A stretch of 64,000 bases of DNA from Thunnus maccoyii (taxonomy: Eukaryota; Chordata; Actinopteri; Scombriformes; Scombridae), in contig NC_056539.1 in the NCBI RefSeq assembly GCF_910596095.1, positions 18,963,001-19,027,000 of the forward strand. The letters run 5' to 3'. The notes beneath the pieces are model-generated. The model was not told the DNA's origin and did no database searches. It saw only the letters and a program-made list of their open reading frames with translations. The position numbers were made by a program, and so were the translations under genes. The first letter of the stretch is position 1; every line of letters begins with the position of its first letter. Positions 12,201 through 24,345 of the stretch are shown piece after piece.

Positions 12201-15058
12201 TCTTTAGAGGCCTCCGTCTCTTTGATTGAACTGAAGCACATTATCTAAATTCTCATCAGAGATGACATATATGTCCATCACTTGCTCTCAGACACATATG
12301 AAGTCTATTCAGTGTTAATTTTTTTCATGGGCCTTTAACGATGAAAACGATGATTAAGAGGTCCAAAATAATTTCTCAGGACCCTTAAGGTTAAGGCCAT
12401 GGGAACTGCAGTTGCAAATGAATCGACACAATCGTCCATGTCTAAGAGCATATGCATGGGCCTGAGAAAGGCTCTCACTTTGCGGTTTGTCTGAGGGACA
12501 AGGCCTCCATGGTCACCACACCACTCCTAGCCATAGTCTCCAGGACCGCATCTCCCAGACACCCCGCTGAGCAGCTAGCAGCTAGCGCCGGAGCTCCCAC
12601 TGGGCAAACTCAGCAGGGGCCGTGGGCGGCGGGCAGGCTCCCCAGGGGCCAGATTGTACCCATTTTGCACCAGGCCTTTGTGGTCTATGTGTCTGCATAT
12701 GTGTGTGTGCTCTAGTATGTACATTTTTGCACATATACTCAAGAATATGTATGTGTGTTTGGGCATCTGTATGTTTTCCTATTTAGCCCCATGAGTCTGA
12801 GTAGGAGGAAGATGTTTTGCACCAGATGCCTTTGCTCCCAGAACTCTTAGCGGGGTGCCAGTGAAGTCCCGCTGGGCCACCACAGTAGGAACATACATCT
12901 CGCTGCAGGGGAAGGCCATCGCCCTAATGATGAGACACATCAGTCTTCCTCTCAGCCTGGCCTGACATGCCCAAGTATGTTGTTCATGCGGTGGTATATC
13001 CATGGTGAAAGAATGCATATGGTAGGGGTGCTTTATCAAGCCCTGTGGGAACCTGTGTTCACTCTCAGCGGTGGAGAGTATTTAAAGACTGTTCAGCGCA
13101 GTTGGCGCAGTTTATTCGCTTGGCAGGAGGTTGTGATCTCATTTCCAGTGCCTGGTTTCCCTCCTGTGAGTGCAATTGTATAATTAAATATTCACAGTTT
13201 TTTCACAATCATTGCGCTTAAATAAAATGGATTTTGAATGTTATTGATAGGATTTGTGGTTTCTTCCAAACATCTAATCATTTGTCATACCTCTGGTGGT
13301 TTGAGCAGAACTAAGTCTGAGGGCTTTGTAACTTGTAACCACAAATTCAGAAAAAAATACAGAGGTAAGGAGGGATAAAACAGCCTGAAGTATTGGTGTG
13401 GAATTTTGGTTTCAGAGAGCCTTATGAAGGAAACGGGTAAAACAGGGTGGCAGGTGTACTTTGAAATCGCCTACGAAGGTGTCGCAGTCTTCAAGCATAG
13501 AACATAGCTGTTTTTGGTATTTCAGTGATGATACCAGCGAGATTCTGCTTCCTTCCAAAAAGGAGAATAGGACATCAGAGGTCACTCTGTTCTGCCTCGC
13601 TAGCACACATCTCCCCCACTTTGCTTTCAACATCTCCATTACTGGGAGCTATTCGCTGCTGCAGATTATATAATGACAAGCATTTTACTTCTGGAGCTAA
13701 AGCACATCAGAAAATGAAGCAAACAGAGGAGAGGGAGATAGAGGAGCAGAGAGAAGCGCACAGAGTAAAAAGATAGAGCCCATGCGTGGCCATGGAGGTT
13801 GTTTTTGCATGAAAGGCTGCTTCTCATTCTCTCTTTCTTTCTTTGTCTCTATCTCCCTCTCTCTTTCTTTCTTGCTTGCTGTGTGGAGAGCGAGTGGTGC
13901 TTCGCTTGCCTCCAGCCAGGAGGTAAAACTGAACTGCAGAGCCAAGCTGCCAAATGATGAAAGACTCTGGCATCCAGGGATGCTATGAGCCTGGACCAAG
14001 AGCTCAGAGCGAGAGAAAATGCTCGCTTTTCAACTTAACACTTTTTTCCTAGTACATTTCTTCTCTCTTGCTTTTTTTGGTGTCGGTTTTTCCATCATCA
14101 GGGTGAGCGTCTTTTTTTTATGAGCGCTTGCACCACAGCCTTGGAGCAAGAGCTCCTCGTGGGAGATGGGTGGATGGAAGTAATGAGGAGGAGGAGGGCA
14201 AAAGAATGGGCAGAGAATTGAGTGTTGATGTGTGTGTGTATGAATTGTGGGGATACAGGGATGCAGCCTGAACGTGGGTGTGCAGTTTTTCTTATTGCTG
14301 TCAATACTACTATGCCCCCCATCCCAATCACGTTTAAACACAGTGATTTAAATAGAAATAGATAGGAATGAAACTACAAAGTCTTCAGTTTTCCCCCAAT
14401 TTTACTGCCACATCAACCCATTCATAATAATTTTCCAAAAATACACAGGAGATACTGTGGATAAATAGCATTTCTTTCCTCTATTTACAGGATGCGGATA
14501 TTCAGAATTACAAAAACTGCAACAAAGATGGGTAATTTGAAAGACAGAATTTGCAGTCCAGATATACTAAATACAGTATTTGTGTTATATCCCTGTTGTA
14601 ATTTCAACGTGTTTCATGATTTTTGAGACTATTCCACTTGCTCTATTATTGTTTTCATCTATGCTCAGCTGCAGTTCAGGACAGATGATTTAACCTCTTT
14701 GGAGCTTTGTTATTTGCCTCATGTTGCTTTGAAAACTCACATATCAAACTGCAGATTGCAGATGTCTTCATGGCAACTGGCATTCAACATAATGGTAATA
14801 TGTAATACGGTAATATGTGCCACGTTTGCAGCAGGTTTCTGAATTGGAGTCTAAGTCCTTATGAAGTAGCCATCCTCCTGTGTATTTCTAAGTACTTGTG
14901 TGAACCATTGTTCATGGCATCCATCTATATATGAAACTGCTGTTGTGATATTTGTGACTTCATAAATGGAAATTTTCAGACAGCATGGAACTCACTTACC
15001 TTTGTTGTCTGCTCCTTTCCGCCATACCAGCATGGCATTGAACTGATTAGAACACATA
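9255..15058. other. Gene-free stretch with GC-balanced blocks
   Basis: No exon, RNA gene or recognisable transposon was found. GC-balanced, complex blocks lie at about 9720-10860, 12360-13180 and 13400-14330, separated by AT-rich sequence (10900-12180, 14340-15050). The open frames that cross the blocks lack splice context and codon-like composition. The blocks may be regulatory, which is inference from texture alone. Confidence 0.4.
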
Positions 15059-15067
15059 ATCACAAAC

Positions 15068-15226
15068 CTTTTTTGGCATCATTGCCTGTAAAGAGACACA
15101 GAAAACACAGAGAATGGGAAAATGGTAATGATGTGCAATAAAGGTCACTGGTAGGAGTTGAACTGGGTACATAGTGATTTGATTTATATGGTATGCATCA
15201 TAACTACTAGACCACCAATATGCCCC
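15068..15226 (-). mobile_element. tRNA-derived SINE
   Basis: On the minus strand the element starts with a tRNA-like head: an A-box-like GGTGGTCTAGTAGTTATG (about 15217-15200), then a B-box-like AGTTCAACTCC (about 15164-15154). The body continues with a pattern familiar from teleost SINEs: ACCTTTATTGCACATCAT, a CT-rich stretch, then TCTTTACAGGCAATGATGCC and AAAAAGG near the 3' end. The box spacing fits an internal RNA polymerase III promoter. The copy is diverged and probably inactive. Confidence 0.8.
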
Positions 15227-16272
15227 ATCACTCACTCATTTATTAATGAAAACAAGACTGAGGTTTTTAGAGACGTTTTTGTTGTCAGCAGTGGTGTTCT
15301 TCAAGTGATCTCATCCCCCTCCACAAAGCCACCCTGCTCAACCAGTAGGAGCTGCTCCTGCAGTTACTAGGACATGATCCCTCACTGGCTTCCCACTCAC
15401 AAACACTGCCAATTTTGTTTGATGGAACGCACAGCCAAGTTGGGGGTATGGCACCATGAACTATCTAATGCACTGAGACATTCCTAATTTTTAGAAGCCC
15501 TGCTGCCACTGATACAAGAATAGAATAAATATGTGATTGCAATGGATGTGACAAAAAGCTAAACATCTAGTGTTGAATTGACTAAAATGAAACTTTAACA
15601 AAACCAAAAACTGATAACCAACAAATAAATAATGAGCATTTTAACTGTTCCAAATTTCACACTGTAGAGAGCATTTTCCCACTCTCCTCCATTTGGTGCG
15701 AGTGACTGAGTGGCCCAGCACATTGAATATGAGTATGTGTTTGTTTGAGAGACTGTGTGTGCACACCGTGGCTGAATTCAACCACAAACACAGAGGAATC
15801 CCCTGATTCTCAGGTCAGGCTGCGAGCGCCCTGCCAAGACTCTGGTTCCCTACCATAATCCTGTCTCAAACAGAGAGGATATGTGATGCAAGGTGTCAGC
15901 AACACCATCAAGATTGTATTTTTCTGTCTTTACAGTAAAGCTACTCCCTTCAAAATTCCATCCAGGGGTGTAATCCTCCATCTTACACCATTCCCTCTAT
16001 TCATCACGCTTCATTTTTCATCACTGTGTGAAGAAGGGAAGGTGAGGAAACTGGAGGAAAGACTTTACTGTGTTTGTATGTGCAACAAAGAGAATGTCGC
16101 CAGCAACACAATCAGAGACGGGGCTCAGGGAGGGAGTTGGAGCAGAAAACACTGTGTGAATATATGTGTGTCTATGCCGTCTGTGAGTAAGCCCGTCTAC
16201 AGCTCCATGTTTCCTCAGTCTGATGTAGTCTGCTGCATTTGTTCATCCACACATGTACTACAGTAAGTATAA

Positions 16273-16343
16273 GTGTGTGTGTGTGTGTGGTGCCTTCGTA
16301 CATGCACACATGTACGACAGTAAATATAGGTGTGTGTGTGCGT

Positions 16344-16386
<43 letters not shown>
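16273..16386 (+). repeat. Compound (TG)n microsatellite and minisatellite
   Basis: A TG run (16273-16289) is followed by a longer interrupted TG/CG run (16330-16386). The sequence before each run is a near duplicate (ACACATGTAC, then ACAGTAA and TATA), giving two copies of a unit of about 57 bases. This looks like local tandem duplication of a microsatellite and its flank. Confidence 0.8.
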
Positions 16387-16387
<1 letters not shown>

Positions 16388-16512
16388 TGAATACATAAAA
16401 AGGAAAAAAGCTCCAAGCAGTGGCCAGAGTCCAGATCCAAAACAAAATCAGTCTCATATGTGGAAGCTGGATGAGGTGGTGGTGGTGATAGAGGGTCTGC
16501 ATACTGTGTGTA

Positions 16513-16533
16513 TGTGTGTGTGTGTGTGTGTGT
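16513..16533 (+). repeat. (TG)n microsatellite
   Basis: A perfect TG dinucleotide run lies shortly downstream of the compound repeat at 16273-16386. Confidence 0.9.
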
Positions 16534-16674
16534 ATATTTATGTGTATTTAGAGTGAGTAGTGAGGGATAAGGTGGGTGGGAGGGGGAGAGCTGTAACCCA
16601 GGCCTGTTTATGTACCACACTATGTCGGTGGGGAGGCCTTAAATTGGAGCCATGCTGCAGGGGATTAGGCCCGC

Positions 16675-16830
16675 ACTGCAAAAAATATCCATCTTAACAA
16701 GACTTTTAGTCTTGTATCCAGTCTGGAGAGCAAATTTTATTTTAAAGAAGTGGTAAATTCTCCCAGTAGGAGTAGAAATGCAGCTTCCACTGTAGATTCA
16801 GTAGTTTTCAGTAACAACTGGGAAAAAAAT
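16675..16830. mobile_element. Possible DNA-transposon (MITE) fragment
   Basis: It begins CACTGCAAAAAATATCC and continues with AACAAGACTTTTAGTCTTG, a start I associate with non-autonomous DNA transposons in fish. I cannot find the matching inverted end downstream, so this is a fragment or a misreading. Confidence 0.35.
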
Positions 16831-17204
16831 GTCTATTTTCAGAAGTACAAAAAGACAAAATAATACCCGCTCACAGCTACCCTGTTCCCAGTTCTTTCAT
16901 TCTATGTGGACATGATGTTCACATTCCATGTATAATAAAATAATAACTGGTAATTAGATAGTAGTGTGCAGGTATTATTATGCCTTTTTGTGCCACTTTT
17001 ATTATCCAGCACCTGCAAAGATTTTATATATATGTATGTACCTCCATTTGCCTTTTTCAGATGTTGACCCAAAATAAGTTTGTTTGCATTGGAAACAAAT
17101 CAAAATCACGTTTTTCACTTTGATACAGTACTAGATGTCACAAAAGCAGCATTGAGACCAGGAAGGGTTTCAGTTTGATTTTCTTCACCTGGCAATAAAA
17201 ATTA

Positions 17205-17390
17205 CTGTCAAGGTTCTCCTGAGCAAGGCACTAATCCCTTAACTGCTTGAGTGGCACTGCTCATTACAAGTTCAGTCGTCCTAATGGTCACCTCCCACAT
17301 GTGAATGTGTCTATCTATGTGCATATGAAGCTAATTATTTCTGGAAAGGTATAAATGTCATCAACTTTCACTGGTCAATAAAAGTTAAAT
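17205..17390 (+). mobile_element. SINE-like fragment
   Basis: The segment starts with CCTGAGCAAGGCACTAATCC and TTAACTGCTTGAG, then a loose T/G-rich middle. This order is typical of a diverged teleost SINE body. The tRNA-like head is not evident and no target duplication is visible. Confidence 0.45.
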
Positions 17391-17980
17391 CAAGGATATG
17401 CTGATGGCTTGGTGGTGTGAGGTACATACCATGTAACCACATCAATCTAAGTATGTCATATGATGTCCTCCCCATTTGTCTTAACAGCTTTCCTGTTTCT
17501 CTCAATTTATATCATGCCCCAAAAATGCTGAATGTTAGTTTCACTGGGTAAGCTCTTCGAGTTGGATGGGGCTTGGGGAAGCAAGCTGAGGTGGATGGGT
17601 CAAATAATGTGTTCATGGGATTGGGAAACGGCCAGTCAGTCACCCAGCCAGCCAGCGCAGGCCAAGACGGATCAGTGCAGCCCTCCATGTGTGGCGGATG
17701 TTTTCCACAAGCCGAGCAGCCAGCTTGGCCGCAGCTGTCCAAACCGCAGGCCCTGGGAGAAGATGAGGAGGGGGCGGGAGGGCTGGGGAAAGAGGAAGGA
17801 GGCTCAGGGGGGCAGTAGGGAGGGTGGCGGGCTTGGCAAAGGTCAGACAGGCTGAGGCAGCCGGGAGTGTGGGAACTGTCCGGGAAGGCATGTGCGAAAT
17901 GCTCCGAGACGAGGTATCATCTTACAGCCAGACCGCCTGAGGGAGAGGAGCGCTGTGTGCCTGCATGTGTAAGTGTTTGT

Positions 17981-18012
17981 GCGTGTGTGTGTGCGTGTGT
18001 GTGTGTGTGTGT
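17981..18012 (+). repeat. (TG)n microsatellite
   Basis: This is an interrupted TG/CG dinucleotide run. Confidence 0.85.
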
Positions 18013-18172
18013 TTATGCCTTCTGCATGCCTCTGTGCATGTGAATGTGTGTGTACATTTAGGAGGTTATTGTGACTCATGGGAAAAGAGGGTGAGCATTT
18101 TGATATTAAAAGACGGGGAGTGAAGGGGGGAAAATGGACTGAAGCATGGAAAGAAGAGGAAATAACTCTGAA

Positions 18173-18216
18173 CCCCCCCCCCCCAGTCTTACACACACAC
18201 GCACACACACACACAG
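18173..18216 (+). repeat. Poly-C run followed by (CA)n
   Basis: Twelve C (18173-18184) are followed by a short spacer and CA repeats. It is a simple repeat. Confidence 0.85.
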
Positions 18217-18963
18217 ACACACACAGCTGTGAACATTCCTGCTGTTGAATAGGGTTGTCTTTGAGTGCAAGTCATGTCAGCACTAAATGCTGTGTGCCGA
18301 GGTATGTAGCACATGTGTGTAACATGATTTCATGTCAGGGGAGCACTGACAATCTTAACTGCCCCGTCACTGAGAAATTAGCCTGCTGCACCATTAATAT
18401 TGTTGTGGTTTTCTAGTAATGCATGGCGTGTGCAGCTAAACCCTGTGTATGTTATAAATTGCTGTGGAGAGTCTCAGCGAGCTCCTCAAAGCTGCAGCAG
18501 TCAGATTCCCTCACGTTTTGGGGGAAACTAGCGTCATAATGATCCGTGTTTGTCTGCCGCCGAGATACACTGATGGTTTTAATGAAACACAGACATCCTC
18601 AGTTGAACTTTTGTTGCACTCAAAGCTGGGATGAGAAGTTTCCACTCACAAATGCACGTGTACACACACCCTGGCAGTGGTAGTCTGGCAAGTCTGGCTT
18701 GGCTTGGCTGAGAGCATCAGACTCATACACCAAGCAGGTGAGGTGAAGTCTGATCCTGCTGTGTAGGTGTCTCAGCATGCAATCCTCTTGCTACCCCCAT
18801 CACCCCCTCCCCTCCAAAACACACACCCAACCATCTTCTTCCTCATGTCTCAGGTCCTCCTCCTGAGAAAAACTCTGAAACAGCCAAACAAACCCACACC
18901 TCAGCTGGATGGAGTTTCATACACCATCTCAACTTTCTGTGTGTGCGTCTTACTGTCATAACA

Positions 18964-18967
<4 letters not shown>

Positions 18968-19013
<46 letters not shown>
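18968..19013 (+). repeat. (GT)n microsatellite, 46 bases
   Basis: This is one of the longest perfect dinucleotide runs in the window and probably polymorphic in populations. Confidence 0.95.
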
Positions 19014-19016
<3 letters not shown>

Positions 19017-21132
19017 GCTAAGTCCCATCTTTGTCTGCTCCTCCTGCTCCCATCTTTCACAGGGCCAGGCCTTTGAAGAAGCCTAATCCGGGTTATTTGC
19101 TTTCCCATGCTTGTGTCAGGTCCTGCTCTGAATTGACTGTGGAAAATACTCTCTAGTCTGCCGGCCGCTCCCTCTGTCCCTGATTTATCTGAATAGGATG
19201 TGGCCGATGGGCGTATATAAAGCGGGCTGAATGGTGAGTAAATATGATCTCACCGCCACTCTTTTTATCCACAAGGCAACACTCTCACTGTTGCTCAAAA
19301 ACCTTTATGTAGCTTGACATCCATTCAGGGCTTGTTTCATTCAGCCTGGCTCAATGAGAGGTCCCCAAAGAACACTATGCTCACAATGGGGCCTAGTTCA
19401 TTACAGTAAATAACAGTGGCAGCCGCCACATTGTTTCCGCAATGCAAGTTGATTTAGCACACTTAAACGGGTAATTGTTTTTAGGCCCAGTGAAGCTTCC
19501 TCTCTGGGTAGGAAACCAAACACGGCCCCCAGTACATGGTGCCACCCTACCCCTCTTTCTCCCCCTATCCCTTTTTCTCTCTCTCTCCTGTGGTAGGAAG
19601 CATGGAAGGAGGGAACAAGGAGGTTTAAAGCTGTTTTACAGGGAGAAAGATGAACTGCTGGGAGCAAAGAGAAAGTTGTGTCGGTTAACAAGCTTGCATG
19701 TTGCCTGTTTGAGATGAGAGAGAAAGTGCGTGTGGGAAGTGATAGCATGTGTCCAATATATCCAAATATATCCTGTATGTATGCATAACATGTGGCGCCT
19801 ACATTATTTGTGTCTACATTTGGTGACATACATGCATATTAAAGTGTACACAAATGTCCCATATCACTGCACAAGACATAGCTTTCACGTATGTGTGTGT
19901 GCGTGTGTTTCTCTGGATGTTTCACAGACAGTCAATCTCTCCCAGTGTAGTTCCCCGGCGTTACGTACTAGTCATCCCTCTCCCACAGTCACGCGATGGA
20001 CGTCTGTGGGCGCCTGCCAAGGCCTCTGCGGCCTCCACAAAGCCGTGTGGCGTTTTCTGCTCCCAGGGGCCCTCGCAGCTCCAGCCTGTCTTGCTCCAGC
20101 CCGGCCTCGGTGCACCATGTTTATGTCCTGTGTAATTGCAGACCTCAGCCTGAGCAGGAGGCCAGCGTCTGTCAAAATAGCCGTGTGTTCCCTTCAAGCA
20201 AGGCCTTAATCACATCAACTCCCGCAGTCAGACCGCGTTTCCCACAACCCCCTGCCTGACTAGGCTGGGGGCCCCCAGGCCTGCTGATTGGATAGAGGGG
20301 AAATGACATGGAATTTCCACTACGAGCTATACAACCACCTTTCATCCACACCAAAACTATAGCTGCAGCAGTCCAATAAGTCAGAGCACACACACATGCA
20401 CACATAACATGCACAAAAATCCAAACACATTATTTCTCTTTCACAACCCCTAACCAGCCGTGGGGCCCTTGCTTGGTCCCACACCTTGAGCAGGCAGCCG
20501 TGAAACGGGGGCTCTGTCTGGGAACTTTTGGCAGACCTGATGGAAACAGCAAAAGCGTGGTCCTTGTTAGCTCTGATGACGCTAGCTAGCTCACCGTCTT
20601 TGGGGAGCACGCTCGGCTGTTGCCACTGCACTGCCAAGATGCTGGGAAGGGAAAGGTGAAACATAACCAGGTCTCGGGCCAAGGACTGAAGTAGAAGAGA
20701 TGTACGTAGCCTGCTAAGCCAATTATATCTTCATAAACCCATTATTTAATAATTAGTAAAAAAGGAACATCTCACCCCAGACAGCATCTCTTCTCTTGTT
20801 ACAGTATCAGCAACTATCCGCTTGTTAAGTTGTGGCACACTGATCTAACGATAATACTGTTTCCGGATCCAAGCCTCTGCTGCATTGGCTGAGGCTCTCG
20901 TCTTTTCAACATCCCACAATGCTGTGTCCCTTGTTGTTTGAATAAATCTGAATTAAAAAAAACCTTCAATTGTAATTCTACCGCTTTTCTTGCAATAAGT
21001 AGGAGAAGAGAAAATGGCTGCAATTGATAAGGTAAGGTACAATTCTTAAATGAATGATGAAAAACAAAGTTTGGCGCCAGTGGGTGCTAGGTTAGCTAAT
21101 GCTAACATTAGCGCTGGCAAACCAGATCTTTA

Positions 21133-21295
21133 TGGGTTTTATAGGTGTTTCTTGCTATGAACCCACATCTTCGTGTTTTAGTTGTCAGCACTTTTTCAGT
21201 ACTGCCCATCTTTTTTAGCCCTTGTCTGACCAACAATCCTGACAACCAAAACACAAAGATGTGGGTACATAGCAAGAAAAACCCTATAAAACCCA
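21133..21295. mobile_element. Foldback element with 56-57 base inverted arms
   Basis: The left arm (21133-21188) and right arm (21239-21295) are near-perfect reverse complements with a spacer of about 50 bases. The outer arm ends read TGGGTTTTATAG and CTATAAAACCCA. The flanks both contain GTGGGTGCTA and GTTAGCTAA patterns. The two strands therefore encode similar short open frames, which are artefacts of the symmetry. It could be a foldback MITE. A stem-loop RNA is possible but the arms show no miRNA-like bulge pattern that I can judge. Confidence 0.75.
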
Positions 21296-21427
21296 CAGCC
21301 TACATCAGGGGTATCCGCTTTTGCTAGTGGGTGCTAACGTTAGCTAGGTTAGCTAATCCCTTGATCAACCCTGACAAGCTTCAGCCGCTTGATAACAAAT
21401 TAATTAGAATCAGGTGTGTTAAGAGTG

Positions 21428-21500
21428 GGGAGTAGGGTGATCGGACGTCCCGAAAAATTTGGGACAGTCCCAAGTTACAAGCAGTTGTCCCAAATCCCGA
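21428..21500. mobile_element. Probable DNA-transposon fragment
   Basis: The sequence GTAGGGTGATCGGACGTCCC followed by GGGACAGTCCCAAG resembles the end of a non-autonomous DNA transposon widespread in vertebrates. No partner end was located, so only a fragment can be claimed. Confidence 0.45.
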
Positions 21501-23400
21501 ATCCTGTCCTGTTTGTGCCAAAAATTAATCGATATGAACAAGCTAAAAACGAAAGCTGTGTGTATGCTGAGACTCGACTGGACTTGAGACTTGAAGGCAA
21601 AAATGCTTAGGAGACCTGACTTGGTGACATAGTAATATTGAAAAATACTGCACTGAACATAGTGTGTCTTTTGGAGCACTGCCAAATTGTCATAAATAAT
21701 TAATAACATGATGGAGATACATGCAACAAGCTGCTGTTGTTTCTGGAATAAAATGTAGAAGACTCTAAATTCTAATGAGAAAACTCTTTCTTCAAATTAT
21801 CAATTAGGCTAGTCTACATTAATTAGTAGGTCAATAGTTTTTTTTTACTCTCTGAATTTGTGAACATATTCTTATCAAATCACTTGGGCTTTAGGCTATA
21901 ATTCCTGCTTTTAGTTATTTAAAAAATGTCCTGCTTGTTTTTGTAAAATATTTAAAAGTATTGTTGATGTGTTTTCACTTGTCTGTTGTACTGATTAGAC
22001 TATCATAACAAACGTATTGTTGATGTAATTCAACTTTTAAAGCACAGGAGGGAGAGTGCAGCCGACACTGCAGGAGGAATTTGTTATAAAAATATCTAAA
22101 AAATGTGTTTGTAAGCTCCTACAGTTTAATGACAATCATAGTTGCTGAAAAGGCATTTAAAATGACTGTAACATACCTGTCACCTGTGTATAATGGTTCA
22201 TGTGTCTTGTAAACACAGGACATTGTGCTTCATATCATCCTCAGAGCCAATCTATCTATCTCTCTATTTTATCCATCTGTACTTGATCTTCATAATATTA
22301 ATAACAAATTATCAGACTCTTGATAAAGAACAGAACTAGAGCAACTGTGAGGTCCCAGCTCATTGTTGTCCAAAATAGCTAAAAAAAAAAAAAAAGTGTT
22401 TGCTTGCAGTTTTTCACCCCTTGATTCACAATTTCCCAAGACAAGCTGAAATGAAGATGACAGACTCAGAGGTTTTTGACTGTCCACCTGCACCATGCAG
22501 CACTTGTTAAATTTGCATTGATCCACGTAACGTAACTGACTCCAGTGCGCCGTTTGTTTTATGATCCTTGCACACTGGTACAATATATCCAGGCTTGATG
22601 AGGAAAAATGGTGAGTTTATCCTCCATCCAAAGCTGTATTCAACTTGTTTGATAAACAAATATACAATACATTATTTTGTTTTTCCATTTTTCATGTGAA
22701 TTAAAGTACAGAAATCCATGTGCTTTTCCCATCTTCGTCTTCAAATTGGCAATTGGAATAGAAATTAAACCAAAACCAGTAAACAACTTGTTTTTTGCTC
22801 TTATTGTTATATCTGTATTATCTGCCCCTACTGCATCTCTACAAAAGCATATACATTGGCTGTGCTTGCCATAGCCTACATAGACCAACAAGATAAATCA
22901 GGATCTAATGGTAATTAATGTTCTGTGTTCTTCTACACACCCAAAAGGTCACACACAGTCCGGGTTCAGTCAGTGAAATTGTTTGAAGTAGGCTAAAGCA
23001 GCCTCCGTCCTCCTGATATATCTCCATCAGAGCTGTCTAAACACTTTTATTTCAGACCTAAATGTTGTGATTTTATGTATACATACAGTTTAGTAAATTA
23101 ACAAAGAAAACATTTGGATATGTCTGCATTTATTCATCTATGTTCAATAAATGTGATGCATTGATACATTCTACTTTGGGAAAAGGAAATTTGGTAAAAT
23201 AATTTAAAATGACTTCCAAGAAATGTTTTCCAAGATTTTGAATGACTGGTGCAAATATATAAGGTGCAGTGGCAGCGTGTCTCTTTGAGCATCTGACTGA
23301 CAAGTCTACCTCACATGATGCTTTTGCACCATCATGTGTGCCATGCTAAATTCTTCTACTTTGCTCCTCATCCAGCTGTGTGTTCTTGAACAGGACAATT
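21500..23400. other. Gene-free AT-rich stretch
   Basis: No exon or RNA gene is supportable. It contains an A15-type tract near 22381 and is otherwise AT-rich, apparently unique sequence. Confidence 0.45.
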
Positions 23401-23408
23401 CCTGAAAA

Positions 23409-23430
23409 GGGTTAGGGTTAGGGTTAGGGT
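23409..23430 (+). repeat. Short interstitial telomere-like repeat
   Basis: Three perfect GGGTTA units are followed by a partial GGGT. This matches the vertebrate telomere repeat but is far too short for a telomere. It lies about 400 bases before the decayed transposon gene on the minus strand. Confidence 0.85.
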
Positions 23431-24312
23431 CAGGACTCCATGAATACTTCAACCAGTCCCAAGATGTCATCATTTTCTGTACTATACTTGTGAAATCCAA
23501 GTGGATAAGATATCCCTATTTCTTGGTCAACTTTATCCATTAGTTCTCTAAGGACTCCAAGGTACTTGCTAATCCTCAGTCAGGTTTGAACCTACACCCT
23601 TTAAGAACGATTTTAAGAAATTATGAATCTGCTCTAGCTGATTATCTAGAGGAATGTCCCTGCCCTTTCCTCCCTTTCCATTGAAAAACGTGTTCCAGGT
23701 TAGTGAATGTGCCATTTTAGGTGACAAGGTGGCCTTGAGCTGCACTGTGAGAAGCAGTACTATACTGTATGCATAGTGAGTGTGCCTGTAGGTCTTGTAG
23801 TATAATTAAGCCTCCCTGTATAGGTGCATGAGCCTTTCTCCATTCACCTCTTTTATTGCATCTTGCATGTCAACTAAGAATAACCCAAACCTGAGCCTGG
23901 CGTCTGAGCGTTCCTTCACATAGTCTGAAGCACTCTGAGTACTTGACTCTGTCATAGGGGTATCATGTGTTGGGGCATGTGCATTCTTCTCATAATTTAA
24001 CTGTGACTTGGAATATGTGTACACCTTCTCACAACCTGCTGCCCTACATTGAAACTTTGCCTTCTCTGATGGCTCCCTAAGACCATCTGCTCCATCAAGG
24101 TCTTTAAACATAGCAAAGGAGTCTATGAACTCTGCAACTGTCCTTTCCAGACATCTCATTTTCTCTTCCTCTATGCCCTGTATCACCTCGTCAGGTATCA
24201 GACCATCTGCAACATCTGTGGAAATATGTAAACAACATTGTGTCATAAATCTTGTGCCTGTTTGTGGGTATTACATAGATGAACATTGGTTTGCATGACA
24301 TAATTTAATTTA

Positions 24313-24345
24313 GTTAAAGGGGTAGTTCACCCATAATAAATTTGA
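24313..24345 (+). mobile_element. MITE end fragment
   Basis: TTAAAGGGGTAGTTCACCCA is the hallmark start of a very common teleost non-autonomous DNA transposon. Only the end is present here, inside the decayed gene on the opposite strand. Confidence 0.5.

Larger units (their letters stand above)
15228..21100. other. Gene-free stretch rich in CA/TG repeats
   Basis: No exon can be supported. It holds several microsatellites (listed separately), a possible DNA-transposon fragment near 16675 and a SINE-like fragment near 17205. GC-balanced blocks lie at about 17540-17950, 19030-19480 and 19930-20690. A TATATAAA motif at 19214-19221 sits in a GC-rich context but nothing downstream looks like a first exon. 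Confidence 0.4.

Noticed and set aside
13402..13500. Similarity of 13450-13475 to about 33770-33795
   Set aside because: Only about 16 of 20 bases match (TTGAAATC core) and similarity does not extend, so a second duplicated element is not supported.
16174..16620. Several overlapping open frames on both strands
   Set aside because: They are products of TG/CA repeats, which lack stop codons in most frames.
19214..19221. TATATAAA motif as a gene promoter
   Set aside because: No first exon, start codon context or splice donor follows within a reasonable distance.
19730..20209. Open frame of 159 codons
   Set aside because: It passes through TG-rich and GC-rich sequence with no domain or splice support. 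Probably chance.
23409..23430. Chromosome end
   Set aside because: Only about 22 bases of telomere-type repeat, with normal sequence on both sides.
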